The notes under the pieces: generated by a model
Databases searched by the model: none
What the model was told of the DNA's origin: nothing
Seen by the model: only the letters and a program-made list of their open reading frames with translations
Made by a program: the position numbers and the translations under genes
Assembly: GCA_026225475.1 (NCBI GenBank)
Contig: JAMFSU010000143.1
Coordinates: forward strand, 16,427-80,426
Origin: Duganella sp.
GTDB lineage: Bacteria; Pseudomonadota; Gammaproteobacteria; Burkholderiales; Burkholderiaceae_D
Length of the DNA stretch: 64,000 nt
Direction: 5' to 3'
In this document: one piece after another, positions 9,675 to 19,851 of the stretch
Layout: every line of letters starts with the position of its first letter
Numbering within the stretch: the first letter of the stretch is position 1

Positions 9675-10586
9675 TCAGGCCTTACGTTGCACAATCAGAT
9701 CGGCCAGGTCGCGCAAACGCCGCGCCTTGTCTCCAAAAATCTGCAGCGCCAGTTGGGCATCATTGCGCAGCTTTTCAGCCAGCACCTGCGATTCGGCCAG
9801 GCCAAGTATCGAGACATAGGTCGGCTTGTTGTGTGCCGCATCCTTGCCAGCGGTCTTGCCCAACGTGGCGGAATCAGCCGTGGCGTCGAGGATGTCGTCA
9901 ACCACCTGGAATGCCAGGCCAATTGCCTCTGCATACGCGTGCAAGGCGTTGGTTTCATCGATCGACAACTGCTTGCCGGCCGAGGCCCCAAGCAGGACTG
10001 AGGCGCGCAGCAAAGCACCTGTCTTGAGCCGATGCATCTGTTCCAGCTCCGCCAGCGACAGCGTCATGCCGACACTGGCCAGATCGATTGCCTGACCGCC
10101 ACACATACCGACCGATCCGGCCGCCTGCGCCAGCAAATTGATCATCGTCATCTGCCGTGCCGTGTGCTGCGCATCGTCGACCGTCGACAATACCGCAAAA
10201 GCCTGTGCCTGCAAGGCATCGCCTACCAACAGCGCGGTCGCTTCATCATAGCGCACATGCACAGTCGGCTTGCCTCGACGCAAGTCATCGTCATCCATGC
10301 AGGGCATGTCATCATGCACCAGCGAATAGACGTGAATCATTTCCACCGCAGCCGCAGCACGCGCCAACAATTGCCGTGGCGCATCGAATAATTCGCCGGC
10401 GGCATAGACCAACAATGGCCGCACTCGCTTGCCACCTTCCATGGCGGTATAGCGCATGGCGTCATGCAAGCGCGCCGGCATCTGGCTGGCCGCTGGCAGA
10501 TAGACAGCGAGCATATCTTCCATGCCGCCCTGAATTTGTTGCACCCAACCAAGGAATGGCGCGACAGTGTTGTTACTCAGGTTCAT
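9675..10586 (-). CDS. ispA: Farnesyl diphosphate synthase (polyprenyl synthetase)
   Basis: The 303-residue protein has the first aspartate-rich motif DDMPCMDDDD and the second motif DDILD, plus GGKRVRPLLVYAAGEL near residue 55, all hallmarks of short-chain trans-prenyl diphosphate synthases. It would join dimethylallyl and isopentenyl diphosphates into geranyl and farnesyl diphosphate for quinones and undecaprenyl carriers. Its start codon overlaps the xseB stop codon by one base (TAATG), indicating translational coupling. Confidence 0.95.
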   Translation of the reverse strand: MNLSNNTVAPFLGWVQQIQGGMEDMLAVYLPAASQMPARLHDAMRYTAMEGGKRVRPLLVYAAGELFDAPRQLLARAAAAVEMIHVYSLVHDDMPCMDDDDLRRGKPTVHVRYDEATALLVGDALQAQAFAVLSTVDDAQHTARQMTMINLLAQAAGSVGMCGGQAIDLASVGMTLSLAELEQMHRLKTGALLRASVLLGASAGKQLSIDETNALHAYAEAIGLAFQVVDDILDATADSATLGKTAGKDAAHNKPTYVSILGLAESQVLAEKLRNDAQLALQIFGDKARRLRDLADLIVQRKA

Positions 10587-10834
10587 TACTCCTCCTCCGG
10601 CAAATCGGTTGCCAGTGGTTTGAGCATGTCACCTTCCAGTACCTTGACTTGGCTATCGACCTTATCCAATTGCGCAGCACAAAACTTGACCAGTTCAGCG
10701 CCACGTTTGTAGGCCGCAACCGATGCTTCCAAGGGCAATTCGCCGGCTTCCATCTGGATGACCAATTGCTCCAGCTCTTGCATGGCATCTTCAAACGAGG
10801 CGGGTGGACTGGCTTTGACAGGATTTTTTGGCAT
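10586..10834 (-). CDS. xseB: Exodeoxyribonuclease VII small subunit
   Basis: This 82-residue protein contains the XseB helix pair SFEDAMQELEQLVIQMEAGE and SVAAYKRGAELVKFCAAQLD, characteristic of the small subunit that binds several copies per XseA to form exonuclease VII, which degrades single-stranded DNA. The gene begins the conserved xseB-ispA-dxs operon. xseA is not in the window, which is usual because the two subunits are often unlinked. Confidence 0.93.
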   Translation of the reverse strand: MPKNPVKASPPASFEDAMQELEQLVIQMEAGELPLEASVAAYKRGAELVKFCAAQLDKVDSQVKVLEGDMLKPLATDLPEEE

Positions 10835-11069
10835 AGTAACTATTTTGGAATATAGCCCGGTATTTTAGAGCAAAGCGTCGCGCCGTTGGCTGCAATAGCC
10901 AATTGGATACCGTCACTGGTGCAGATTTACGCAATCAGGCTGCCCGCGAGTACGGGTTTTGTGGCACAATTCAACGTTCTGTCCAAAATTTCCTCTTCAT
11001 ATTATTTGAACATAGGTTTTTGCGGATTCTTTCTCTCTTAGGTTGGTGCAAATTAATTTGGGGGCGGGG

Positions 11070-12170
11070 ATGTCCGATCTTGCTACTTTTGCCAAACTGG
11101 CGCGCTCAAACGCGCAGCTACCAGTTGACGTCTATTTTGACGAGGCGCTGTTCAAGCGCGAAACTCACCACTTGTTTCAGCAGGGCCCGCGTTATGCTGG
11201 CCATGAATTGATGGTGCCCAATGTCGGCGACTATGCAACGCTGCCATGGGAAAACGAAGGTCGTATGCTGGTGCGCAATGCGCACGGCATCGAGTTGATA
11301 TCTAACGTCTGTCGTCATCGTCAAGCAAAAATGCTCGACGGGCGTGGTAACGCACGCAATATCGTTTGTCCTTTGCATCGCTGGACTTACGATCTCAAGG
11401 GCGAGTTGATCGGCGCACCGCATTTCGGTGAAACACCGTGCTTGAACCTGTCCAAAACACCGCTGCAAAACTGGAACGGTTTGTTGTTCGAGCAAAATGC
11501 GGTCAATGTCGCAGAACAACTTAATCAACTCGGCGTGACCAGGGAATTGGATTTTTCCGGCTATCTGTTCGACCATGTGGAAGTGCACGAGTGCAACTAC
11601 AACTGGAAGACCTTCATCGAGGTCTATCTGGAAGATTATCACGTCGAGCCTTTTCATCCCGGCCTGGGCAGCTTTGTCAGTTGCGATGACTTGCGCTGGG
11701 AATTCGGCGCCAACTATAGCGTGCAGACCGTGGGCGTCAATCATGGCCTGGCCAAATCGGGCTCGCCGACCTACAAGAAATGGCAAGAACAGGTATTGCG
11801 CCTTGGCAACGGCAAGCCGCCGGCCTTTGGCGCAATCTGGCTGACGCTATATCCCAACATCATGGTCGAGTGGTATCCGCATGTGCTGGTGGTGTCGACG
11901 CTGTGGCCAAATGGTCCGCAAAAAACCACAAATGTTGTGGAGTTCTACTACCCCGAAGAAATCGCCTTGTTTGAACGCGAACTGGTGCAAGCCGAACGTG
12001 CTGCTTATATGGAGACCTGCCTCGAGGATGATGAAATCGCCCTGCGCATGGATGCCGGTCGCCGCATTCTGATGGATCGCGGGACCAGTGAGGTTGGTCC
12101 TTATCAATCGCCGATGGAAGATGGCATGCAACATTTCCATGAATGGTATCGGGCGCAAAGCGCGCTGTAA
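11070..12170 (+). CDS. Rieske non-heme iron oxygenase, alpha-subunit type
   Basis: The ATG at 11070 (MSDLATFAKLAR) is preferred over the upstream in-frame TTG at 11043 and gives 366 residues. The Rieske 2Fe-2S motif is C81-x-H83 and C100-x2-H103 (CRHR ... CPLHRWTY). The catalytic domain carries NWKTFIEVYLEDYHVEPFH, supplying the iron-binding histidines H191 and H196, with Glu188 at the bridging position, as in choline monooxygenase and glycine-betaine demethylase rather than naphthalene dioxygenase. It would hydroxylate or demethylate a small substrate using electrons from a separate reductase. No reductase or ferredoxin gene is adjacent. The substrate is unknown. Confidence 0.85.
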   Translation: MSDLATFAKLARSNAQLPVDVYFDEALFKRETHHLFQQGPRYAGHELMVPNVGDYATLPWENEGRMLVRNAHGIELISNVCRHRQAKMLDGRGNARNIVCPLHRWTYDLKGELIGAPHFGETPCLNLSKTPLQNWNGLLFEQNAVNVAEQLNQLGVTRELDFSGYLFDHVEVHECNYNWKTFIEVYLEDYHVEPFHPGLGSFVSCDDLRWEFGANYSVQTVGVNHGLAKSGSPTYKKWQEQVLRLGNGKPPAFGAIWLTLYPNIMVEWYPHVLVVSTLWPNGPQKTTNVVEFYYPEEIALFERELVQAERAAYMETCLEDDEIALRMDAGRRILMDRGTSEVGPYQSPMEDGMQHFHEWYRAQSAL

Positions 12171-12244
12171 CAGACGCCGAACATGGACTAATCATGATGC
12201 GACTGCGGGATACAACATGCTGACAACACCTGGTGTTCGACGCA

Positions 12245-12282
12245 GCCGGGCACAACACCGCATCGATGGTGATCTGCCCGGC
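12245..12282. repeat. Hairpin-forming inverted repeat
   Basis: Arms gccgggca (12245-12252) and tgcccggc (12275-12282) are exact complements, with an inner cacc/ggtg pair in the loop. It lies between the Rieske oxygenase gene and the downstream terminator. It is not followed by a T-tract. Confidence 0.5.
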
Positions 12283-12321
12283 CACCTGTTCAGATGTCCC
12301 TTGATATAACATTATCCGAAG

Positions 12322-12357
12322 GCAGCGCCGGCGACAGCTTGCGCTGCTATTTTTTTT
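12322..12357 (+). terminator. Rho-independent terminator after the Rieske oxygenase gene
   Basis: A GC-rich stem gcagcgc / gcgctgc (12322-12328 with 12341-12347) is followed by a run of eight T at 12350-12357, the classical form. It would separate the oxygenase transcript from the EamA-sulfurtransferase pair starting at 12385. Confidence 0.65.
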
Positions 12358-12384
12358 GTGCAGTTTTTTTTATCGCTCATTGCC

Positions 12385-13299
12385 ATGCAATCGCTCTGGA
12401 TGCTAGTTGCCTCCCTGTTGTTTTCCATCATGGGGGTCTGCGTCAAGCTGTCCTCCGATTATTACTCCACTGCCGAAGTGGTGCTCTGCCGCGGACTGGT
12501 GGGCATGGCCGTTATTATCGGTTTGATTCGCATCAAGGGCGGCACGCTGAAGACACCATTCCCACGCGACCACATGATCCGTGGCGGCATCGGTGTGATT
12601 TCGCTGTGGCTGTGGTTTTATTCATTCAGCCTGCTGCCGGTGGCCACAGCCACCACGCTCAATTACATGTCGTCAATCTGGATTGCCGTAATGCTGTTTG
12701 GCGCGGCATGGTGGCAAGGCAAGAAGCGCTTTGAATGGGGTCTGGCCGGCACCGTCGTGCTCAGCTTTATCGGCGTAGCGCTGCTGATGCACCCATCGAT
12801 CACCGCCGATGAGATGCTGGGCGGCTCGATTGCCCTGTTCTCTGGCGTGCTGTCTGCGCTGGTCTATTTGCAAGTACGTAAGCTCGGCCTGCTCGGCGAA
12901 CCGGAGTACCGGGTGGTGTTCTACTTTTCGTTCACCGGTTTTCTGGCTGGCGTCGCCGGCTGCATCGTCACCGGTAGCCTGCCGTTCTGGCATGACCATG
13001 ATGTGCGCGGTGTCGCACTGATCGTCACCATCGGTCTGACCGCGACACTGGCGCAAATCGCCATGACGCGCGCTTATCGTCTTGGCAATACCTTGGTCAC
13101 CGCTAACCTGCAATACACCGGCATCGTCTTCGCCAGCCTGTGGGGCTTGCTGATTTGGGGCGATGCACCAGGCTGGCGCGGGTGGGCCGGCATTGCCATC
13201 ATTTTACTAAGCGGTATCGTCTCAACGTTCTACAATCATCGTTCGCAGCAGGCCTCGAAAAACCTGCCCCCGGTCGATCCGATCGCCTCTGAAGTATAG
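12385..13299 (+). CDS. EamA/DMT-family membrane transporter
   Basis: The start is placed at ATG 12385 (MQSLWMLVASLL); the upstream GTG at 12358 sits in the terminator T-tract. The 304-residue protein has about ten hydrophobic segments in two EamA repeats, with FSIMGVCVKLSSDYYS in repeat one and ALSALVYLQVRKLG in repeat two. Members of the drug/metabolite transporter superfamily export amino acids, metabolites or drugs; the cargo here is unknown. The sulfurtransferase gene follows after 9 nt. Confidence 0.85.
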   Translation: MQSLWMLVASLLFSIMGVCVKLSSDYYSTAEVVLCRGLVGMAVIIGLIRIKGGTLKTPFPRDHMIRGGIGVISLWLWFYSFSLLPVATATTLNYMSSIWIAVMLFGAAWWQGKKRFEWGLAGTVVLSFIGVALLMHPSITADEMLGGSIALFSGVLSALVYLQVRKLGLLGEPEYRVVFYFSFTGFLAGVAGCIVTGSLPFWHDHDVRGVALIVTIGLTATLAQIAMTRAYRLGNTLVTANLQYTGIVFASLWGLLIWGDAPGWRGWAGIAIILLSGIVSTFYNHRSQQASKNLPPVDPIASEV

Positions 13300-13308
13300 G
13301 AAAACATC

Positions 13309-14169
13309 ATGACCTTCTCTACCTTGATTTCCGCCGCCGAACTGGCTGCTCATACTAACGATAACAATCTGCTACTCATCGATTGCCGCCACGATCTGGC
13401 CAATCCCGCTGCCGGCCAGGATGCCTATCGCGCCGGCCATTTGCCACAGGCGCGCTTCGCCCATCTGGATCAGATCCTGTCTGGCGCCAAGACCGGCAGC
13501 GATGGCAACTTCAAAGGCCGCCATCCCTTGCCGAAACGCGCCGACTTTGTCGCCGCCATGCAAGCGCTTGGTGTCAATGATCAAACCCAGGTAGTGGCTT
13601 ATGACGCCCATGGCGGCATGTTTGCTGCGCGGCTGTGGTGGTTACTGCGCTGGGTCGGCCATGTGCAGGTCGCCGTACTCGATGGCGGCGTGCAGGCATG
13701 GCAGGCGCAAGGCGGCACGTTGTCGACCGAAACGCCGGCGCCGACGCCCGGCAATCTGCAGGAGCAATCACCGCTGGTGACGACAATTGATGCCGACGCC
13801 TTGCTGCTCAATATCGACAGCGGCAATCTGAGCGTGATTGATGCGCGAGCAGCCGATCGTTATCGTGGCGAAAACGAGACGCTGGATGCTGTTGGCGGTC
13901 ATATTCCTGGCGCCAAAAATCGCTTTTTCAAAGACAATCTGAACGCCGACGGTCGCTTCAAGTCAGCACAAGACTTGCATACCGAATGGAGCGCTCTACT
14001 GGATAACCCGCAAACTGCGGTCATGCAATGCGGCTCTGGTGTGACTGCCTGCCACAATCTGCTGGCGCTGGAAGTGGCCGGATTGCCTGGCGCAAAACTG
14101 TATCCGGGCTCATGGAGCGAATGGAGTGCCGATCCGGCGCGTCCTGTCGCCACCGGACCGCAAGCCTAA
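13309..14169 (+). CDS. sseA: 3-mercaptopyruvate/thiosulfate sulfurtransferase
   Basis: The 286-residue protein has two rhodanese domains (about residues 5-125 and 155-278). The catalytic loop CGSGVTA with Cys241 is the signature of mercaptopyruvate sulfurtransferases of the SseA type, rather than the CRxG(R/K)T loop of thiosulfate sulfurtransferases. The CRHDL and RFAHLDQI segments of the inactive N-terminal domain also fit. It moves sulfur from mercaptopyruvate to cyanide or thiol acceptors. It likely shares a transcript with the preceding EamA gene. Confidence 0.9.
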   Translation: MTFSTLISAAELAAHTNDNNLLLIDCRHDLANPAAGQDAYRAGHLPQARFAHLDQILSGAKTGSDGNFKGRHPLPKRADFVAAMQALGVNDQTQVVAYDAHGGMFAARLWWLLRWVGHVQVAVLDGGVQAWQAQGGTLSTETPAPTPGNLQEQSPLVTTIDADALLLNIDSGNLSVIDARAADRYRGENETLDAVGGHIPGAKNRFFKDNLNADGRFKSAQDLHTEWSALLDNPQTAVMQCGSGVTACHNLLALEVAGLPGAKLYPGSWSEWSADPARPVATGPQA

Positions 14170-14230
14170 GAAGCTCTTCCCCATAGACAGCGACGCCGGT
14201 CATAGACGGCTGTCGCTAACAACGCCTGGG

Positions 14231-14260
14231 ACGGCCGGCAACGGCCGGCAACGGCCGTCG
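14231..14260. repeat. Short tandem repeat of a 10-mer
   Basis: The unit acggccggca occurs twice in tandem (14231-14240, 14241-14250) followed by the partial copy acggccgtcg. It is in the 153-nt gap between the convergent sulfurtransferase and ChpA-like genes. Repeat copy number may vary between strains. A weak hairpin (agcgac with gtcgct, about 14189-14216) lies just upstream. Confidence 0.6.
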
Positions 14261-14322
14261 ATAATGTGCGACGCATGTCACTGCAAATGTTTTCTGGTGC
14301 GATGATACGTACGCCCCTCCGT

Positions 14323-17073
14323 TCAGGACAACACTTCTTCACCACAAAAACCGGCTGTACGCCCGTCCGTTCCGAGCAACGCGGCGATCAGCTTGAGCAA
14401 GTCTTCGTCCTGATAAGGCTTGCCAAGATACTCATTGACTCCGAGTTCCTTGGCACGCTGGCAGTGCTTGGCGGCGGTCCGTGACGTGATCATGATGATC
14501 GGCAATGTTGCGGTAGCGTCCATGTCGCGCAGGCGGCGCACCAGGTCGAAACCGTCCATGCGCGGCATTTCAATGTCAATCAAGATGATATCGGGCTGCA
14601 AACTCTGTAAATGCTGCAAGGCATTGATACCGTCGGTTGCCGTCACGAGTTCATAACCGGCGCGCGTAAGCAACCGCTGCATGACACGCCTGACCGTCAG
14701 CGAGTCATCCACCACTAGAATCGATTTCTTCCCCGATGGCGCAGGTATCGCTGCAGCATCTGCGGACTGCAATTGGCGCTGGTACCCCTGGCGTTGCACC
14801 AGTTGTATCGGGTTGAGAATGAGCACGACGCTGCCATCGCCCAGCACAGTGGCGCCCACCACACCGGTGAAACGTGCCAGTTGTGGACCGATGTTCTTGG
14901 TGACTACTTCACGGCTGCCCAACACACGCTCGACCAGCAAGGCGATGAAGTCATGGCCGCTCTTGATGACCAGAATTGGTATGCCGCCCTGCATCACGAT
15001 TCCGTCGTTGCTACCGAGCAGATCAGGTAATCCATGCAAAACGAGGCGGCGTCCTTGCCATTCCAGACTGCCGCAACGCAATAACTGCTCCTGCTGTTGT
15101 GATTTCAAGTGCAGCACCTGTCCTACCAACAATGAGGGAATCGCATAAGTTTGACCACCAGCCTGCACCAGCACCACTTGCGTAACTGCCAGCGACATCG
15201 GCAAATGAATAATGAAAGCAGTACCGCATCCGGCGACGCTCTCCACACTGATGCGCCCCCCTAGCGAAGCCACCTCGGTGCGCACTACGTCGAGACCAAC
15301 ACCACGCCCGACAATGGTCGTCACGGTGGCACTGGTGGAAAAACCGGGATGAAAGATGAAACCGGTAAGTTCAACCTCCGACAATACCTGGCCGCCAGAA
15401 ATCAAGCCTTGGCGCACGGCAATCGCCCGGATCCGGTGCAATTTCAGGCCGTGCCCGTCATCCTCCACGCGAATCATGACCTCGTTGCCTTCCTGCGTTG
15501 CCTGCAGCCGTAGACGTCCACTTTCATCCTTGCCGGCTGCACGCCGCTCAGCTCTCGTTTCGAGTCCATGCACGACGGCATTGCGCAACAAATGTTCGAA
15601 CGGCCCGGCCATTTTTTCGAGGATACTGCGGTCAATTTCGACAGTGCCACCGACGATTTCCAAAACCAGCGGTTTGCCGGTCTCCTTGACCATCTGCCGC
15701 ACCAGTCGCTGCAGGCGATCTTCGACCTTGCTCAATTGCACCATGCGGGCATGCATTAATTCACGCTGCATGTCGCGCGTAATCCTGGCCTGCTGTAGTA
15801 GGTGATTTTGCACTCCATTGACCGTCGCCACTAGATGCTTTTGTAACGATGACACGTCATCCACGGTCTCTACCAACATGCGGGTCGATTCCTGCAATTG
15901 CGTATAGCGGTCAAATTCGAGTGGATCGAAATGCTGCCGTACTGACAGCTTTTGATGACAAGCCGAGATGCGGATATCCGCGTCCATTTCGATTTGTCGC
16001 AACTGCGTACCGAGCCGCGCAACATTGCCTGCCAATACGGACAGATTGTGCTGCAATTGCGCTACATCGACTTCCAGCCCTGAACGTGAAATGGAAATTT
16101 CTCCAGCTTGATTGATCAGCTTGTCGAGAATGCCGGCGCGTATGCGCAACGATGGTCCTGCATGACCAGTTCTAACACCGTCAATTTCAGCCGACATGGT
16201 GACTTCGCCATTGCCTGGCATAGCAACAGGCACCGAGATTCCTTCGTTTTCTGTCGCAGCAGCAACTGGCGATGCTGGTGACGCCTGCAAGGCATCGAAC
16301 AAGTGCAGCCCCTGATCGTAACGCGTCAACAATTCATCGATCATTGCGCTCGACAATGCGCCGGCTCGCGTCATCTCACCGATCCGACTTTCCAGAGTGT
16401 GCATGTGACACGCCAGCCGCATCGCACCGGCCATACGAGAACTTCCCTTTATGGTGTGCATAGTGCGGAGCAATGACTGCAATTGCGCCGCGTCGTCGGG
16501 CGTCCTGTGCAGACGCTGCAGACAATCGCCGATCTGCCACAGCAAGTCGCGCCCTTCTTCCAGGAAGATGTCCAGAGACTCCAAATCCAGCACGTCCTCC
16601 ACCTCCGACGGCATCTGTCCTGCCAGCGCATCGTCACTGATATCGACACCGGGAAATACGGCCTGCAAAGCAGCGATCAAACCATCCGGGCGAAGCTGCG
16701 AGCTGCCTTGTTTGGCAATATCGACGGTCCAGGCATGCAGTTCCTGCTCAGCGCGCAACAGCAGCGCATATTTGTCTACTAGGCCATCATCGGCCTGCGC
16801 CAGCCAGGCTTTCACAAACGCTTCCAACGCGGCGGCAGCGCCGGCCCAAAGATGCAGTCCGACCGCACGACTGCTGCCCTTGAATGCGTGAAAGCTACGC
16901 CGCAAATCAGCCAAATATGCCGTATTGCCCATCTCCGAGCGCAACAGCTTGAGCGTCACACCGAGACTGGTCAAAATTCCATCGGCCTCCATCAGAAATA
17001 CCGACAGCAATTCAGCATCACAAGTACCACTATCGCGTGCCAGTGATGCCGCCGCGTCCATACCGCGCTTCAT
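14323..17073 (-). CDS. ChpA/PilL-like hybrid chemotaxis histidine kinase (short form)
   Basis: The 916-residue protein reads as Hpt (phosphoacceptor candidate H62 in FHAFKGSSR), second Hpt (H206 in MHTIKGSSR), a dimerisation/linker region, a CheA-type ATPase ([12 protein letters not shown] near 494-505, VEDDGHGL near 536, GRGVGLDVV near 589), a CheW-like domain (about 625-760) and a receiver domain (DD789-790, phosphoacceptor D833 in [12 protein letters not shown]885). This is the ChpA/PilL layout that controls type IV pili, but known ChpA proteins are about twice as long with many more Hpt units. Its ATG overlaps the upstream transducer stop as ATGA, so the two are translationally coupled. 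Confidence 0.88.
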   Translation of the reverse strand: MKRGMDAAASLARDSGTCDAELLSVFLMEADGILTSLGVTLKLLRSEMGNTAYLADLRRSFHAFKGSSRAVGLHLWAGAAAALEAFVKAWLAQADDGLVDKYALLLRAEQELHAWTVDIAKQGSSQLRPDGLIAALQAVFPGVDISDDALAGQMPSEVEDVLDLESLDIFLEEGRDLLWQIGDCLQRLHRTPDDAAQLQSLLRTMHTIKGSSRMAGAMRLACHMHTLESRIGEMTRAGALSSAMIDELLTRYDQGLHLFDALQASPASPVAAATENEGISVPVAMPGNGEVTMSAEIDGVRTGHAGPSLRIRAGILDKLINQAGEISISRSGLEVDVAQLQHNLSVLAGNVARLGTQLRQIEMDADIRISACHQKLSVRQHFDPLEFDRYTQLQESTRMLVETVDDVSSLQKHLVATVNGVQNHLLQQARITRDMQRELMHARMVQLSKVEDRLQRLVRQMVKETGKPLVLEIVGGTVEIDRSILEKMAGPFEHLLRNAVVHGLETRAERRAAGKDESGRLRLQATQEGNEVMIRVEDDGHGLKLHRIRAIAVRQGLISGGQVLSEVELTGFIFHPGFSTSATVTTIVGRGVGLDVVRTEVASLGGRISVESVAGCGTAFIIHLPMSLAVTQVVLVQAGGQTYAIPSLLVGQVLHLKSQQQEQLLRCGSLEWQGRRLVLHGLPDLLGSNDGIVMQGGIPILVIKSGHDFIALLVERVLGSREVVTKNIGPQLARFTGVVGATVLGDGSVVLILNPIQLVQRQGYQRQLQSADAAAIPAPSGKKSILVVDDSLTVRRVMQRLLTRAGYELVTATDGINALQHLQSLQPDIILIDIEMPRMDGFDLVRRLRDMDATATLPIIMITSRTAAKHCQRAKELGVNEYLGKPYQDEDLLKLIAALLGTDGRTAGFCGEEVLS

Positions 17074-19265
17074 GGCTTCGACGCAGAAGATTTCGTATCG
17101 GAGATCATGACGCGAAAGCGCGATACTGAACTCTTGAGCAATTCAGCCAGTTCACTCAGTTCACCAAACAGCGACAAGGCTTGTTCGCGCCGGCCTTCAA
17201 TGACCTCACTTTCATTGAGAATGTTTTGAATATCCTGCGCCACACTATTGGCCAGCGTGGCCTGATGCCCGGCCGACGATGATATATGCTGAATCAATTC
17301 CGCCAATTGGTTGGACACACGCCGAATATCCGCCAGCGACGCACCAGCGGCGTCCGACAGACGTGCCCCCTCGACCACGCCGGCCGTCGATTTTTCCATG
17401 GCGGCAGCGGCATCGTGAGTATCATCCTGAATCATGCGCACGAGAGCGCCAATCTGACGTGTCGCAGCACTGGAGCGTTCCGCCAGCCGTTGCACTTCTT
17501 CCGCCACCACGGAAAACCCACGTCCGGCCTCGCCAGCCGAAGCGGCCTGAATGGCGGCATTGAGCGCCAGCACATTAGTTTGCTCGGTAATGTCAGAGAT
17601 CAATTCTGTAATCTCACCGATCTCCTGCGAAGAAACCCCCAGACGCTTGATACGTTTTGAGGTTTCCTGAATCTGCTCACGAATTTCCGCCATGCCTTTA
17701 ACAGCATCCTCTACTGCACGGGCGCCACGTTCAGCTACCACCACAGAATGACGAGCGACATCGGCCGACTTGTTGGCAGAGATCGAAACATCGGTGGAGT
17801 GCACCGACATTTTCAGCATCGATTGTCCCGTGTCTTGGATCCGACGCGCTTGCAATTGCCCGCTACGGCTCAAATCTTGCGCATCTTCCTTTACCTGATT
17901 GGAAGCAGCTGCGACTTGCTCGGCGGTGTGCGTTACCTGCCCCACCAAGCCACGCAGGGCCTCGACGGTGTAGTTGACCGACGCGGCAATGGCCCCGGTT
18001 AGATCATTGGAAACGGTCGTCTGCACAGTGAGGTCACCATCGGCCACTTTTTGTAATTCGTTCATCAGGCACAAAATGGCTTCTTGATTGGCAGCATTGG
18101 CACGAATCGCCAGCACCTCTTGCTGTTGTGCATGCAAACGTTGCGCTTCCGCTTCCTGCCGCCGCGAATCGGCTGCCGCTGCACTGCGCCGGCTGTTTTC
18201 CAACTGCAGCCGCGCAATCCCAACAGCGCTAAGCAATGCCCCTGCCATAGACGCCAAAATCATCCAGAAGTACCAATGGCGAGTGTCTTTTATCCTGCGA
18301 TAGTCATTTTGGAGGATACTCAAATGCTCCTTGAGTGCTTCGTTCTCTCCAGAAACCAATTGTCCTGCCTGATTGGCGAGCATGAAATTTTGCAAGTTGA
18401 CGAGGATACTAGCGACCAAGGGCTCGTAATCATCAAAGAGCCGTTCCAATTCACGCAATTTCTCACTGATCTGCTTGTATTCCACGCCAGACATTGTGCG
18501 TTTATCTATGCTTTTCAGATAGGTTTCGAGCGTCCTGCGAAACATCGCCACATCCTTTCCCAGCGACCGAGCGGACTCCGAATTAACACCATCCACCGCC
18601 AGCAACTCACTGACACTGCGCCCCAACCTTAGTGTCAGCATGACCAACTGCGCAGTTGCTTCCTTTTGCATCACCGAGCCACGCAAGGATTGCAGCGCCG
18701 CCACTCGCTCACTCGCATCTAGCATCGGCTGCGACAGCTGACATAGTCGGGTCAGTGTTACACCAAACGTAGTGAGTTCATTCTGTAATTGCAAGATCGT
18801 TCCTGTCGCTTTGTCGGTTCGCTCCCACAGACGCTGTACTTGGTAGAGTTCAATTTTCTCGTCGGGCTCAGATTGATGAATCACCGCCCCCTGATCGGAG
18901 CCACCATGCCGCAACAGATTGATGCCGCGACTAAATTGCTGACGACTTTCCGACAATTGGCCGAACGCCGTCGGATTGCCTTGGATTGCATTGGGCACAA
19001 CCTTGCCAATGCGTTGCGAATGCATAACCAGATCACTGGCGATATGGACATGCGCGCTGGCATAATTGCAATGGCTTGCCTTCAACCATAAAAACATGCT
19101 CGTCAACGCGGCGATCAACAAGCACAACAACAACCGTGTTTGCACCCGCATAGAACATCTTCGCAGCAGGTTCCGGCCAGGTATATCCGATGCCATGGAG
19201 GTACGTGCTCTGCGTGGAATCAAGGCGATCTTACTTTTCAACCAATTTGACAATGCGAACGCCAT
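17070..19265 (-). CDS. pilJ: PilJ-like methyl-accepting chemotaxis transducer
   Basis: The 731-residue protein has a hydrophobic segment at about 42-62, a periplasmic PilJ-type sensor region, a second membrane segment near 330-355 ([18 protein letters not shown]), a linker, and a cytoplasmic signalling domain. The signalling tip has [20 protein letters not shown] followed by [18 protein letters not shown], the canonical hairpin that binds CheW and CheA. It is expected to pass surface or chemical signals to the ChpA-like kinase. The start is uncertain: in-frame ATGs at 19196 and 19151 would remove a basic N-terminal extension. It follows the CheW-like gene after 49 nt. Confidence 0.87.
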   Translation of the reverse strand: MAFALSNWLKSKIALIPRRARTSMASDIPGRNLLRRCSMRVQTRLLLCLLIAALTSMFLWLKASHCNYASAHVHIASDLVMHSQRIGKVVPNAIQGNPTAFGQLSESRQQFSRGINLLRHGGSDQGAVIHQSEPDEKIELYQVQRLWERTDKATGTILQLQNELTTFGVTLTRLCQLSQPMLDASERVAALQSLRGSVMQKEATAQLVMLTLRLGRSVSELLAVDGVNSESARSLGKDVAMFRRTLETYLKSIDKRTMSGVEYKQISEKLRELERLFDDYEPLVASILVNLQNFMLANQAGQLVSGENEALKEHLSILQNDYRRIKDTRHWYFWMILASMAGALLSAVGIARLQLENSRRSAAAADSRRQEAEAQRLHAQQQEVLAIRANAANQEAILCLMNELQKVADGDLTVQTTVSNDLTGAIAASVNYTVEALRGLVGQVTHTAEQVAAASNQVKEDAQDLSRSGQLQARRIQDTGQSMLKMSVHSTDVSISANKSADVARHSVVVAERGARAVEDAVKGMAEIREQIQETSKRIKRLGVSSQEIGEITELISDITEQTNVLALNAAIQAASAGEAGRGFSVVAEEVQRLAERSSAATRQIGALVRMIQDDTHDAAAAMEKSTAGVVEGARLSDAAGASLADIRRVSNQLAELIQHISSSAGHQATLANSVAQDIQNILNESEVIEGRREQALSLFGELSELAELLKSSVSRFRVMISDTKSSASKP

Positions 19266-19314
19266 GATGAAATTTCCCCGTGCTCAGATGATGTAATGCG
19301 TCGGTTTCGTCACT

Positions 19315-19851
19315 TCAGAGAGCGACATGCAAAAACCGAGCGTCATTCATGACGCCCGCAAAATTGATTTCGAACCATGCGCGCTTGTCCCGATCAAGGT
19401 AGACACTGGCAAATGGCCAAGTCGGCGGGAATTGGCAGTTGTCCTGCAAGTGCATATCCTGCACATACCGTAAGCCCAGCACGCTGGACACAAGAAACCC
19501 ACACAACCCAAGGTGAGCCCCGCGCAATAAGATGACACGACTATCTTTGCTGCGTACCTGCGGCGCGCTGCCACAAAAGCGATCAAGATCAATCACGCTG
19601 ATTAGGTTGCCGCGGACATTGGCCAGTCCCAGATACCAATCCTTGGTCAAAGGAACCGGGGTGATTAACATGACATGCAGGATTTCCTCCGCTTCGCGCA
19701 AATCAACCAGACTATGCCGACCACAAACGACCACGCCTAAACGGCTTTCGCGCGTGTCGGTGCCGTTGCAGGCGGCATGCATGCGACCGAGCAATTGGGT
19801 CTGGAATTCGTGCAGACGTCCGCTTTTCCGTTGTTTGGCTGCTGCCCCCAC
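19315..19851 (-). CDS. pilI: CheW-like coupling protein, PilI type
   Basis: The 178-residue protein is a single CheW domain: REAEEILHVMLITPVPLTKD, then WYLGLANVRGNLISVIDLDRF, matching the conserved ligand-binding and kinase-coupling regions. The start is a GTG at 19851 preceded by AAAGGAA at a suitable distance; an in-frame TAG lies 19 nt upstream of it. PilI links the PilJ transducer to the ChpA/PilL kinase. It is the first gene of the pilI-pilJ-chpA-like operon. In related bacteria one or two response-regulator genes (pilG, pilH) usually precede it; none is here. Confidence 0.85.
   Translation of the reverse strand: MGAAAKQRKSGRLHEFQTQLLGRMHAACNGTDTRESRLGVVVCGRHSLVDLREAEEILHVMLITPVPLTKDWYLGLANVRGNLISVIDLDRFCGSAPQVRSKDSRVILLRGAHLGLCGFLVSSVLGLRYVQDMHLQDNCQFPPTWPFASVYLDRDKRAWFEINFAGVMNDARFLHVAL

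Noticed and set aside
10961..10980. Possible sigma-54 promoter (TGGCAC) upstream of the Rieske gene
   Set aside because: The second TTGC element is missing at the correct distance.
12294..12734. Start of the EamA gene farther upstream
   Set aside because: The frames from 12294 and 12358 run through a terminator T-tract and another frame; the ATG at 12385 opens directly with the first membrane helix.
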